Program-made: the position numbers and the translations under genes
The notes under the pieces: generated by a model
Told to the model about the DNA's origin: nothing
Seen by the model: the letters and a program-made list of their open reading frames with translations, nothing else
Database searches by the model: none
Assembly (NCBI GenBank): GCA_035527515.1
Contig: DATLAJ010000153.1
Location: forward strand, 1-10,669
DNA: 10,669 bases
Direction of reading: 5' to 3'
DNA from: a bacterium
GTDB taxonomy: Bacteria > B130-G9
Shown here: positions 1 to 7,201 of the stretch, piece after piece
How positions within the stretch are numbered: position 1 is the first letter of the stretch
Layout: every line of letters starts with the position of its first letter

Positions 1-1953
1 AGGATTCTTGGGCGCGTGGCTCTGGAGGACATAGTTGGACCTGATGGGCGCGTGATCGTTCCCTACAACGAGGAGATTAGCGAGGTCAAAGCGCGGGAGA
101 TTGAGCAGGCCGGCATTAGGCAGGTTGCCATTCGCTCGGTGTTGACGTGTGAGGCTAAAACCGGGGTTTGCGTCAAATGTTATGGGCGTAACCTTGCTCG
201 AGGCACGATGGTGGAGATCGGCGAGGCAGTGGGCATTATTGCAGCGCAGTCGATCGGTGAGCCTGGGACTCAGCTTACTCTGCGGACCTTTCATATAGGT
301 GGGACAGCGAGTACGACGGTTGAGGAGCACGTGATTGAGGCCTCGGCGTCAGGGATACTCTGTTACGACGCAGACCTGACAACGGTCAGGAACAAGCATG
401 GAGAGTGGGTTGTAACCTCAAGAAGAGGTGGACATGTCTCGATCTTGGACAAGTTGGACAAGAGTTCCCGAACGTTGGCCAGGCACATCGTTAACCACGG
501 TGCGCACATAAAGGTCAAGGACGGTGGCAAAGTCGCGCAGGATGATGAGATCATCGAGTGGGACCCGTATGCGAAGGTCATTATGACCGAGCAGGAGGGT
601 GTTGTTGAGCTCGCCGATATTGTGCCGGGCGTTACCGTGAGCGAGGAGTTCCACGCGATAAGCGGCATGCCGATTCGTGCAATAATAAGTGAGGAGTTGA
701 GGGACCTTACGAAGAGGGTGGCTTCAGAGAAAGGGTCTGCCAAGAGTGATGAGAAGATACTCTCGCCGAGGGTTTTGATACGTAATGAGGCAGGGGCTGT
801 GGTTGGGGATTATCAATTGCCCGTAGGCGCTCACCTAATTGCGGAGGACGGGGACAAGGTGGAGTCTGGGGACTCGTTGGCGAAGCTCTACAAGGAGTTG
901 AGCAAGACGAAGGACATCACTGGGGGACTTCCGCGTGTTGTTGAGTTATTTCAGGCGAGGAAGCCGAAAGAAAAAGCGGTGATCGCGAAGAACAAGGGTC
1001 GCGTGAAGTATGGCAAGACGACGAGGCGTTTTTTTGAGATTCTGGTTCAGTCGCACTTAGTGAAAGTGGTTGATGCGGGTGAGTCGAGCCTCGCGCCTGG
1101 TTCGTATGTAGAGGACGAGGTCTTCAGTGCTGTTTGCGAGGAGCTTGAGGCCAATAAGAAGAAGGTCCCGAGTTGTGAAAGAGAGGAGGAGAAGTATTTT
1201 ATCCCAAGGGGCAAACATATAACCGTTCTGGAGGAGGATGTTGTCGAGGCAGGTGAGCCGCTTATGGAGGGTTCCCCAGACCCACAGGACATTTTGGAGG
1301 CGTTGGGCGAGGAGGAGCTTCAGAAGTTCCTTGTGAACGAGATACAAGAGGTTTACCGGTTGCAGGGGATCACGATCAACGACAAGCACATAGCGCTGAT
1401 AATTCGTCAGATGCTGCGGCGGTCGGTGGTGATCGATGCTGGCGATACTAAGTTTCTTCCGGAGCAGCATGTTGACAAGACGGCGAAGCTTGAGGAGAAT
1501 CGTCGGATTCAGCAGTATTTGAGGATAATCAGGATCGGCGATAGCAGATTTAGGTATCATCAGCTGGTCGCTCCAGAGGAGCTAGAGGCGGAGAACAAGA
1601 TACTTGCGGAGCGAGGGGCACGGCCTGGGGTAGGACTTCCGGCCTCACCTGCGAAGACGAAGCCTCTGCTGCTGGGGATAACAAAATCTTCACTGAGCAC
1701 CGATAGTTTCATATCTGCAGCTTCGTTCCAGGATACGACGCGGGTGCTGGCTGGGGCGAGCATTGCGGGGAGCGTTGATTATCTTCTTGGTCCGAAGGAG
1801 AACGTAATAGTTGGTCGGCTGATTCCGGCGGGCACTGGTGCCGAGATTCACAGAGTGGAGCCTAGGCTAAACGTGGACATGTCCGAGTTGGCAGGTATGA
1901 AGGAGGAGAGGGAGGAGACAACCAAGGAGGCAAGTGGTCTTTTTGGCAGTTAA
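1..1953 (+). CDS. rpoC: DNA-directed RNA polymerase subunit beta' (C-terminal part, 5' truncated by window)
   Basis: This is the C-terminal 650 residues of the beta' subunit, half of the catalytic clamp of RNA polymerase. The frame is already open at base 1, so the GTG at 16 is an internal codon and the true start lies upstream. Three cysteines of the second zinc site are visible (codons at 148, 169 and 178, spaced C-x6-C-x2-C); the fourth should be upstream. The bridge-helix/trigger-loop segment follows at about 229-306, with the catalytic Arg and His at 283-285 and 292-294. A leucine (280-282) stands where E. coli has Met932. About 200 residues then separate the GGTAS end of the trigger loop from the TGGLPRV motif (from 919), matching the position of the SI3 insertion of Gram-negative-type enzymes. 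The conserved C-terminal segment [15 protein letters not shown] (about 1707-1751) is intact. The stop is TAA, followed by rpsL after 33 bases. Confidence 0.98.
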   Translation, partial: RILGRVALEDIVGPDGRVIVPYNEEISEVKAREIEQAGIRQVAIRSVLTCEAKTGVCVKCYGRNLARGTMVEIGEAVGIIAAQSIGEPGTQLTLRTFHIGGTASTTVEEHVIEASASGILCYDADLTTVRNKHGEWVVTSRRGGHVSILDKLDKSSRTLARHIVNHGAHIKVKDGGKVAQDDEIIEWDPYAKVIMTEQEGVVELADIVPGVTVSEEFHAISGMPIRAIISEELRDLTKRVASEKGSAKSDEKILSPRVLIRNEAGAVVGDYQLPVGAHLIAEDGDKVESGDSLAKLYKELSKTKDITGGLPRVVELFQARKPKEKAVIAKNKGRVKYGKTTRRFFEILVQSHLVKVVDAGESSLAPGSYVEDEVFSAVCEELEANKKKVPSCEREEEKYFIPRGKHITVLEEDVVEAGEPLMEGSPDPQDILEALGEEELQKFLVNEIQEVYRLQGITINDKHIALIIRQMLRRSVVIDAGDTKFLPEQHVDKTAKLEENRRIQQYLRIIRIGDSRFRYHQLVAPEELEAENKILAERGARPGVGLPASPAKTKPLLLGITKSSLSTDSFISAASFQDTTRVLAGASIAGSVDYLLGPKENVIVGRLIPAGTGAEIHRVEPRLNVDMSELAGMKEEREETTKEASGLFGS

Positions 1954-1975
1954 TGGAGTTAATCCACGCTAATAT

Positions 1976-1980
1976 GGAGG
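1976..1980 (+). promoter_or_regulatory. Shine-Dalgarno that decides the rpsL start
   Basis: A strong GGAGG lies directly against a GTG at 1981 with no spacing. It lies six bases before a TTG at 1987, which is normal spacing. The TTG start gives the MPTLNQL amino terminus typical of S12. The GTG would add two residues not seen in the family. Confidence 0.8.
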
Positions 1981-1986
1981 GTGATA

Positions 1987-2370
1987 TTGCCGACTCTTAA
2001 TCAGCTTGTGAGACACGGCAGAAAGCGTGTTCGGAAGAAGAGCAAGAGCCCAGCGCTTGGGTTTTGCCCACAGAAGCGAGGGGTTTGTCTTCGTGTAACT
2101 GTTGTTACGCCGAAGAAGCCGAACTCTGCTTTGAGGAAGATATGCAGAGTCCGCCTGACGAATGGGCTGGAGACCAATGCCTATATTCCTGGCGTGGGGC
2201 ATAATTTGCAGGAACACTCGGTTGTTTTAATAAGAGGGGGCAGAGTTAGGGACCTGCCGGGCGTGCGCTATCACGTGGTGAGGGGCACTCTTGATACGGC
2301 AGGCGTTGAGAACAGAAAAAGAAGCAGGAGCAAGTATGGGACGAGGCGACCTAAGGGCTCTACTAAGTAG
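1987..2370 (+). CDS. rpsL: 30S ribosomal protein S12 (uS12)
   Basis: S12 is the decoding-centre protein of the small subunit that monitors codon-anticodon pairing. The product is 127 residues from the TTG start at 1987, chosen for its spacing from GGAGG and the family-like MPTLNQLVR start. With this start the numbering matches E. coli. [11 protein letters not shown] (residues 41-51) contains Lys43, and cysteines 27, 34 and 53 are in their usual places. [13 protein letters not shown] spans residues 84-96. Asp89, the residue methylthiolated by RimO in E. coli, is present. Position 88, lysine in E. coli and mycobacteria, is arginine here (AGG). K88R is a known streptomycin-resistance change in those organisms, so this may be natural insensitivity. 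It is the first gene of the str group, between rpoC and rpsG, and ends in TAG. Confidence 0.98.
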   Translation: MPTLNQLVRHGRKRVRKKSKSPALGFCPQKRGVCLRVTVVTPKKPNSALRKICRVRLTNGLETNAYIPGVGHNLQEHSVVLIRGGRVRDLPGVRYHVVRGTLDTAGVENRKRSRSKYGTRRPKGSTK

Positions 2371-2432
2371 TCTGGATTGTGGTGGGGAACCTCATATTGT
2401 GTTCTGTGTTATAGTCTGAGAGAAAGATTAGG

Positions 2433-2903
2433 ATGGCAAGACGAAGAAAGATACAGCGGCGAGTCCTCTCTCCGGACCCCGTTTATGGCGACAGCCTCGT
2501 GACGAAGTTAATCGATTCCATCATGCGGTGGGGCAAGAAGAGCCTGGCCGAGCGCATCGTTTACGATGCCCTGGAGATCATCAAGACTAAATCCAAGAGC
2601 GATCCGCTCGAGGTTTTGTTCAAGGCGCTGGAGAATACTAAGCCGATCTTGGAGGTCAAATCGCGAAGGGTAGGCGGGGCGACGTATCAAGTGCCGGTGG
2701 AGGTTAGGCTGCACCGGCAGGTGGCGCTGAGTGTGCGGTGGTTGACCAGTTTCGCCAGGAAGCGAGACGGGAAAACGATGCAAGAGAGACTGGCCGCGGA
2801 GATTTTGGATGCAAGCCAGAGCAGGGGAGGCGCCGTAAAACGTAGGGAAGACATTCAGAAGATGGCGGAGGCGAATAAGGCCTTTGTGCACTATCGGTGG
2901 TAG
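2433..2903 (+). CDS. rpsG: 30S ribosomal protein S7 (uS7)
   Basis: S7 is a primary 16S rRNA-binding protein that nucleates assembly of the 30S head and lies by the E-site tRNA. The 156-residue length is the usual bacterial size. Visible family signatures are the basic [10 protein letters not shown] start, [15 protein letters not shown], the strongly conserved [19 protein letters not shown] stretch, and the C-terminal [19 protein letters not shown]. It begins with ATG 62 bases after rpsL. The Shine-Dalgarno is weak and purine-rich (GAGAGAAAG, about 2418-2426). In E. coli, S7 represses its own mRNA through the S12-S7 spacer; a similar site here is possible but not demonstrated. Its stop is TAG, and it is followed by an unusually long 119-base spacer before fusA. 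Confidence 0.98.
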   Translation: MARRRKIQRRVLSPDPVYGDSLVTKLIDSIMRWGKKSLAERIVYDALEIIKTKSKSDPLEVLFKALENTKPILEVKSRRVGGATYQVPVEVRLHRQVALSVRWLTSFARKRDGKTMQERLAAEILDASQSRGGAVKRREDIQKMAEANKAFVHYRW

Positions 2904-2964
2904 CTGCATGAAGACACTTTTTTGCTCGTAGCTTCTGGTTGACTTGCCTCGAGGGTAGAGCGCT

Positions 2965-2979
2965 GTGCCGGGGCGGCAC
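2965..2979 (+). promoter_or_regulatory. GC-rich hairpin in the rpsG-fusA spacer
   Basis: GTGCCG (2965-2970) and CGGCAC (2974-2979) form a perfect six-base-pair stem with a GGG loop. A run of six T lies at 3000-3005, about 20 bases downstream, too far for a standard intrinsic terminator. The hairpin sits in the 119-base gap before fusA. It could be an attenuator, a pause or processing site, or chance. The function is inferred only from position. Confidence 0.3.
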
Positions 2980-3022
2980 CCGTGTGGCGTTTCCGTTGGT
3001 TTTTTAATCATGAGTGTGAAAG

Positions 3023-5098
3023 ATGGCGAGACAGTATCCTCTTCACAAGATTCGGAATATTGGTCTGATGGCCCACATTGATGCGGGCAAGACGACGACT
3101 ACGGAGAGGATTTTGTATTATACAGGGACCTCGCATCGGATTGGCGAGGTCGATACAGGCAACACGGTGATGGACTGGATGGAGCTCGAGCAGGAACGCG
3201 GTATTACGATAACATCTGCTGCGACGCAGTGTTTTTGGAAGGATTACAGGATCAATGTTATTGACACTCCCGGGCACGTCGATTTCACGGCAGAGGTTGA
3301 GCGCTGCCTCAGAGTTCTTGATGGCGTCGTCATGATAATCTGCGCAGTCGGCAAGGTTCAGCCTCAGTCGGAGACGGTGTGGCGCCAGGCGGACAAGTAT
3401 CGCGTCCCGCGGTTGGTTTTCGTAAACAAGATGGACAGAACTGGGGCGGACTATTTCGGCGCGGTGAAGGAGATCGAGCGGACTTTTGGCTGCGTTGCGG
3501 CGCCGATAGCAATCCCCATCGGAGCAGAGGCTGAGTTTTCAGGCATAATAGACCTCGTTGAGGAGGAGGCCCTGTTCTTTGACGAGATAACTTCTGGGGC
3601 GAAGGTTCGCCGGGAATCTATCTCGGAGGAGTTCAGTGCAAGCGTGGCCAAGTCGCGTGAGCGCCTCGTTGAGGCGTTGAGCGAGGTTGACGATTCTATT
3701 TTGGACAGTTTTTACCGCAATGTGCCGAGTTTTAAGGGCGAGATGCGTCTTTTGCTTCGGCGTGGTACGATTGAGAACAAGATCGTGCCGGTGCTTTGTG
3801 GTTCTGCATTCAAGAACAAGGGTGTGCAGCTTCTTCTGGACGCGATTTGTGACTATTTGCCGTCGCCGGTTGACGCGCCGGCGGCTAGGGGGTTGGACCC
3901 GGTCACAGGTGCGGAGATACATCGGCGGCCGAGGGATTCGGAGCCGTTTTGTGGGTTCGTTTTCAAGATAATATCTGATCCGAAGATGGGGACGCTTGCG
4001 TTTTGTCGGGTGTATTCTGGGAAGCTTTCTGCGGGCTCGTACGTATTCAATCCGAGAACGAGAGGCCGTGAGCGGGTCTCGAGGCTGCTCAAGATTCATG
4101 CCAACAAGTATGAGGACGTGTCGAACGTCTATGCTGGGGACATCACGGCGATAGTTGGCGCCAAGAATCTCTCGACGGGGGATACCGTTTGCGACCAGGA
4201 TGCGCCAATCATTCTGGAACAGATCGTGTTCCCTGAGCCGGTGGTGTCGGTCAGTGTTGAGCCCAAGACGATGAAGGACAGAGAGAAGCTTTCTAGCTCC
4301 TTGAGGACGCTTGCGCGGGAGGACCCGACTTTCAAGATTGCGCACAATTCTGAGACAGGAGAGACAATCATCTCGGGAATGGGCGAGCTGCACATCGATG
4401 TAGTTTTGAACCGGCTGCTTCGCGAGTACAACGTTGACGCAAACATAGGTCGTCCCCGGGTGAGTTATCGCGAAACGATAACTAAGAAGGCGCGCGCTGA
4501 GGGCAAGATCGTCAAGCAGAGCGGTGGACGCGGCCAATATGCTGACGTATGGCTTGAGGTAGAGCCAGGCGAATCTGGCGCTGGGGTTGTGTTTGAGGAC
4601 AGGACCGTTGGCGGGGTCATCCCGAAGCAGTTTATTTCGTCCGTTGAAAAGGGGGTGTTGGGCGCCTCACAAGAGGGAGTGATCGCGGGGTATCCGGTAA
4701 TTGACGTGCAGGTTGCGCTTGTTGACGGCTCGTTTCATCCCGTGGATTCTTCGGAGATCGCTTTCATGCTGGCGGGTCGGGAGGCTTTTTTGAAGGTGAT
4801 AAAGGAGGCCAAACCGGTTCTTCTCGAGCCCATTTTTGAGCTTGAGATAACGCTTCCTCCCGAGTCGGTTGGTGAGGTAACCGGAAACCTTCAGGCCAGG
4901 CGAGGCAAAGTGTGGAGCATATCTTCTGGGAACAATATAGAAACCGTTAAGGCAGAAGTGCCGCTCGCAAACATGTTCGGCTATGCTACGGCGCTTCGGT
5001 CGTTCACGAAGGGGCGAGGGAATTACTCGATGCAGTTCGATCGGTATCAGCAGGTTCCTTGGTCAGTTCAGCAGGAGGTTCTGAAGAGTTGTCACTGA
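3023..5098 (+). CDS. fusA: Elongation factor G
   Basis: EF-G is the cytosolic translational GTPase that drives tRNA-mRNA translocation and, with RRF, ribosome recycling. The 691 residues are close to the usual 690-705. All GTPase motifs are present: P-loop AHIDAGKT (17-24), switch I RGITITSAAT, DTPGHVDF from residue 81 with the catalytic His85, NKMD from 135, and GSA from 260. Domain II follows, then domain III with the MGELHIDV motif. Domain IV carries GSFHPVDSSE with a tip histidine at residue 572, and domain V ends with GNYSMQFDRYQQVP. The start is the ATG at 3023. The in-frame GTG at 3014 is followed at once by a stop, and the ATG at 3010 is out of frame. The catalytic motifs and the str-operon position indicate canonical EF-G1 rather than a paralogue. 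The gene ends in TGA, and no tuf follows. Confidence 0.98.
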   Translation: MARQYPLHKIRNIGLMAHIDAGKTTTTERILYYTGTSHRIGEVDTGNTVMDWMELEQERGITITSAATQCFWKDYRINVIDTPGHVDFTAEVERCLRVLDGVVMIICAVGKVQPQSETVWRQADKYRVPRLVFVNKMDRTGADYFGAVKEIERTFGCVAAPIAIPIGAEAEFSGIIDLVEEEALFFDEITSGAKVRRESISEEFSASVAKSRERLVEALSEVDDSILDSFYRNVPSFKGEMRLLLRRGTIENKIVPVLCGSAFKNKGVQLLLDAICDYLPSPVDAPAARGLDPVTGAEIHRRPRDSEPFCGFVFKIISDPKMGTLAFCRVYSGKLSAGSYVFNPRTRGRERVSRLLKIHANKYEDVSNVYAGDITAIVGAKNLSTGDTVCDQDAPIILEQIVFPEPVVSVSVEPKTMKDREKLSSSLRTLAREDPTFKIAHNSETGETIISGMGELHIDVVLNRLLREYNVDANIGRPRVSYRETITKKARAEGKIVKQSGGRGQYADVWLEVEPGESGAGVVFEDRTVGGVIPKQFISSVEKGVLGASQEGVIAGYPVIDVQVALVDGSFHPVDSSEIAFMLAGREAFLKVIKEAKPVLLEPIFELEITLPPESVGEVTGNLQARRGKVWSISSGNNIETVKAEVPLANMFGYATALRSFTKGRGNYSMQFDRYQQVPWSVQQEVLKSCH

Positions 5099-5143
5099 CC
5101 GAGGGTGAGAGATATTGTTTCATGGGATGTTTTAATTTGGGTG

Positions 5144-5171
5144 TTGACACATCAGTTTCGGAAAATATAAT
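5144..5171 (+). promoter_or_regulatory. Consensus sigma70-type promoter for the S10 operon
   Basis: The -35 box TTGACA (5144-5149) and -10 box TATAAT (5166-5171) are both perfect matches to the housekeeping consensus. They are separated by 16 bases, one short of the optimum. Transcription would start near 5176-5179, about 60 bases before the rpsJ start. It lies in the fusA-rpsJ spacer, the expected place for an independent S10-operon promoter. Assignment rests on sequence match and location only. Confidence 0.8.
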
Positions 5172-5189
5172 GGGCGGTTCTGTCTCTTG

Positions 5190-5223
5190 GTTTGGAGGTC
5201 TCTCCTTCAGGATTGTTTCAAAC
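5190..5223 (+). promoter_or_regulatory. Possible leader hairpin upstream of rpsJ
   Basis: In the predicted 5' leader, GTTTG (5190-5194) can pair with CAAAC (5219-5223). Inside it GAG (5195-5197) can pair with CTC (5202-5204); the inner stem reads GGAG/CTCC if the first G is freed from the outer stem. The leader is only about 60 bases, much shorter than the roughly 170-base E. coli S10 leader that binds L4. Autogenous control through this element is speculation. Confidence 0.3.
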
Positions 5224-5239
5224 GGGAAATCGAGAATGT

Positions 5240-5554
5240 ATGGAAACTGAGAAGATAAGAGTCAAGCTGCGGGGGTTCGACCAACGGCTGTTGGATGAGA
5301 CGAGCCGGCGGATATCAGATAGCGTGAAGCAGGCCGGTGGGCGCGTGATGGGGCCAATCCCTCTTCCGACCGAACGTAGCATTTTCACTGTGCTTCGCTC
5401 TCCGCACGTTGACAAGAAGTCTCGGGAGCAGTTTGAGATAAGGACGCACAAGAGACTGATCGAGATAGTAGAACCTTCCCAGCGGACGGTGAAGACGATC
5501 ATGGACTTGAATCTTCACCTGCCGGCTGGCGTAGAGATAGAGGTTAAGTTGTAG
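5240..5554 (+). CDS. rpsJ: 30S ribosomal protein S10 (uS10)
   Basis: S10 is a 30S head protein, and in many bacteria it also serves as the NusE partner of NusB in antitermination. The 104-residue product has the family core: [56 protein letters not shown], and a C terminus ending [11 protein letters not shown]. The ATG at 5240 gives the usual [10 protein letters not shown] start. The open frame extends upstream to a TTG at 5192, but those 16 codons do not resemble S10 and overlap the leader hairpin. The Shine-Dalgarno is modest (GAG at 5232-5234). It is the first gene of the S10 operon, just downstream of a strong promoter. Its TAG stop overlaps the rplC GTG start by one base. Confidence 0.97.
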   Translation: METEKIRVKLRGFDQRLLDETSRRISDSVKQAGGRVMGPIPLPTERSIFTVLRSPHVDKKSREQFEIRTHKRLIEIVEPSQRTVKTIMDLNLHLPAGVEIEVKL

Positions 5555-6216
5555 TGAACCCTATAAGTGTGGGTGTGATCGCCAAGAGCCTCGGGATGAC
5601 CCAGGTTTTCCTCGAGAGCGGTGATGTCGTGCCGGCCTCGGTGCTTCAGGTAGAGGACTGTCGCGTGGTTCAGGTTAAGAGCGAGAAGGGGTCGGATGGC
5701 TACAATGCTGTTCAGGTTGGGATTAAGTCGCGGAAGAAGTTCAAGCGGATGACCAAGGCACTGCGAGGTCATCTGAAGCGGGCTGGCCTGGACGCGGTTG
5801 ACCTGCTGCGTGAGTTCAGGGTTGACGATGTGGGTGGCTATGAGGTGGGTCAGAAGCTGGATGCGGCCCTATTTGAGGCTGGTGATCTGGTCAGGATAAC
5901 AGGGATAAGCAAGGGCAAGGGCTTCGCCGGGGTGGTCAAGCGACATGGTTTCAGCGGCGGCCCTAAGAGCCATGGCTCGCATTGTGGTCGTATCCCTGGG
6001 TCCATAGGCACCTCGGCTACTCCATCCCGTGTTCACAGGGGGAAGAAGCTACCTGGGAGAATGGGCGGGAACCGTGTAACGCTCAGCCGGGCCAAGGTGA
6101 TCAGTGTTATGAAGGAAAGAAATGCAGTGCTTGTTAAAGGCGGAGTTCCTGGGGGCGCCGGCGGTCGGTATCTGCTTTTGTCGAAAGTTGAGTCCGCGAG
6201 CAAGCGCAATATATAG
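5554..6216 (+). CDS. rplC: 50S ribosomal protein L3 (uL3)
   Basis: L3 is an early 23S rRNA-binding protein whose extended loop reaches toward the peptidyl transferase centre. The 220 residues carry AKSLGMTQVF near the start, TGISKGKGFAGVVKRHGF, the loop PGSIGTSATPSRVHRGKKLPGRMG, and the C-terminal AVLVKGGVPGGAGG. The GTG start overlaps the TAG of rpsJ (TAGTG), suggesting coupled translation; GAGG at 5540-5543 could serve as ribosome binding site. A second GTG at 5569 would give an N terminus that aligns slightly better with E. coli L3, so the start is uncertain by five codons. The glutamine methylated by PrmB in E. coli (Gln150, in GQNQTP) is replaced by alanine (Ala155), so that modification is not expected. 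Confidence 0.97.
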   Translation: MNPISVGVIAKSLGMTQVFLESGDVVPASVLQVEDCRVVQVKSEKGSDGYNAVQVGIKSRKKFKRMTKALRGHLKRAGLDAVDLLREFRVDDVGGYEVGQKLDAALFEAGDLVRITGISKGKGFAGVVKRHGFSGGPKSHGSHCGRIPGSIGTSATPSRVHRGKKLPGRMGGNRVTLSRAKVISVMKERNAVLVKGGVPGGAGGRYLLLSKVESASKRNI

Positions 6217-6893
6217 TGGGTTTAGCTAGGGTGGAAACGAAAATTCTTGATGCTCAGGGTAATCAGGTCGGCTCGGTCGAGCTGAACGAGTCGCACTTCG
6301 GGGTGGAGCCGAAGCCGCATGTCCTACACGAGGTTGTGCGTGCCCAGATCAATAATTATATGAAGAAGACAGCGAGCTCGCTGACCAGGGCGCAGGTGCG
6401 TGGCGGAGGCAGAAAGCCTTTTCGCCAGAAGGGCACAGGTCGGGCCAGGGCTGGCACGAGGACTTCGCCGCTTTGGGAGGGTGGCGGAGTGGTGTTTGGG
6501 CCGAAGCCTCGCGTGGTTAAGAGCAAGCCGCCGAGAAGCCTGCGGAGGCAGGCCTTTAGGATGGCATGGTCCGATCGGTTTTCGTCCGACGCCGTGGTTG
6601 TTGTGAGGGATTTTGGGCTGAAAGAGATCAAGACGAAGGCCCTTTTGATGACGCTAGTTGGGCTTGGGGGCATGGGTCGGGTTCTGATCGGTCTGTCTGA
6701 GAGGGACGAGGTAGTAGAGAAGTCTGCTCGGAACCTCGGGTTCCATCCAAGGAAGAGTTATACTGGAAGCATAAAGTCTGTTTTAGTGAAGTGTATTGAT
6801 CGGATAACGGTTTATGACATACTCTTGGCGGACAGGTTGTTCCTGACCGAGGAGTCGCTGAAGCTTCTTCAAGCGAGGATGGAAGGTGTCTAG
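6216..6893 (+). CDS. rplD: 50S ribosomal protein L4 (uL4)
   Basis: L4 binds domain I of 23S rRNA and lines the exit-tunnel constriction. In E. coli it also represses the S10 operon. The 225 residues show the characteristic tunnel loop, RGGGRKPFRQKGTGRARAG followed by TSPLWEGGGVVFGPKPR, and the C-terminal ITVYDILLADRLFLTEESLKLL. The lysine equivalent to the E. coli erythromycin-linked Lys63 is present in GGRKPFRQKG. The GTG start again overlaps the preceding TAG by one base (TAGTG). A GTG at 6231 would remove five residues and leave METKILDAQG, also plausible. No strong Shine-Dalgarno is seen for either, consistent with coupling to rplC. The TAG stop lies inside rplW. Confidence 0.97.
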   Translation: MGLARVETKILDAQGNQVGSVELNESHFGVEPKPHVLHEVVRAQINNYMKKTASSLTRAQVRGGGRKPFRQKGTGRARAGTRTSPLWEGGGVVFGPKPRVVKSKPPRSLRRQAFRMAWSDRFSSDAVVVVRDFGLKEIKTKALLMTLVGLGGMGRVLIGLSERDEVVEKSARNLGFHPRKSYTGSIKSVLVKCIDRITVYDILLADRLFLTEESLKLLQARMEGV

Positions 6894-7176
6894 AGAATAC
6901 GAGATTTTGAGATATCCGGTGTTGTCGGAGAAGTCCACCGCGTTGAAGTCTGATTACAATAAGGTGGTTCTGAAGGTGGAGTTATCAGCGAGCAAGCCAC
7001 AGATCAAGAGGGCAGCTGAGGCGGCTTTCAAGGTTAGGGTGTTGAAGGTGAACATCATGCGTCGGAAGAGCAAGTCCCGGCGGCTGGGGCGGTATATTGG
7101 GAAGACGTCGTCGTGGAAGAAGGCGGTGGTGAGTCTTCCGAGGGACGCTAGGGTTGAGTATTTTGAGAATGTATAG
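6886..7176 (+). CDS. rplW: 50S ribosomal protein L23 (uL23)
   Basis: L23 sits at the exit of the peptide tunnel and is the docking site for trigger factor and SRP. The 96-residue length is typical. The family features are YEILRYPVLSEKST at the N terminus, the helix with KPQIKRAAEAAFKVRVLKVN, the basic loop RRKSKSRRLGRYIGKTSSWKKAVV, and a short final strand. The GTG start lies inside the end of rplD (8-base overlap) and is preceded at good spacing by GAGGA (6875-6879). It is followed by a 25-base spacer to rplB and ends in TAG. Confidence 0.97.
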   Translation: MSREYEILRYPVLSEKSTALKSDYNKVVLKVELSASKPQIKRAAEAAFKVRVLKVNIMRRKSKSRRLGRYIGKTSSWKKAVVSLPRDARVEYFENV

Positions 7177-7201
7177 TGTTTAATATAGTTTTGGTGAGGT
7201 T

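Noticed and set aside
1029-1035. Run of seven T in rpoC (a similar run is near 8075 in rpsS), as possible programmed frameshift sites.
   Set aside because: Both are in-frame Phe-Phe codons in conserved genes, with no alternative frame leading to a sensible product.
2410-2415. TATAGT, a possible -10 box ahead of rpsG.
   Set aside because: No acceptable -35 sequence lies 16-18 bases upstream, so a promoter is not supported.
2965-3005. Intrinsic terminator between rpsG and fusA.
   Set aside because: The stem is sound, but the T run begins about 20 bases after it instead of directly, so I list only a hairpin of unknown role.
3010-3081. Short frame from ATG 3010 overlapping the start of fusA.
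   Set aside because: It has only 23 codons, is out of frame with fusA and has no ribosome binding site or homology.
3539-4537. A 332-codon open frame on the minus strand inside fusA.
   Set aside because: It lies wholly antisense to conserved EF-G domains, its product is rich in Arg, Leu and His with no recognisable motif, and its openness follows from the codon bias of fusA.
5059-5250. A 63-codon plus-strand frame spanning the fusA-rpsJ spacer.
   Set aside because: It starts inside fusA, runs through the consensus promoter and ends just inside rpsJ. The product matches no family I know and no good ribosome binding site was noted.
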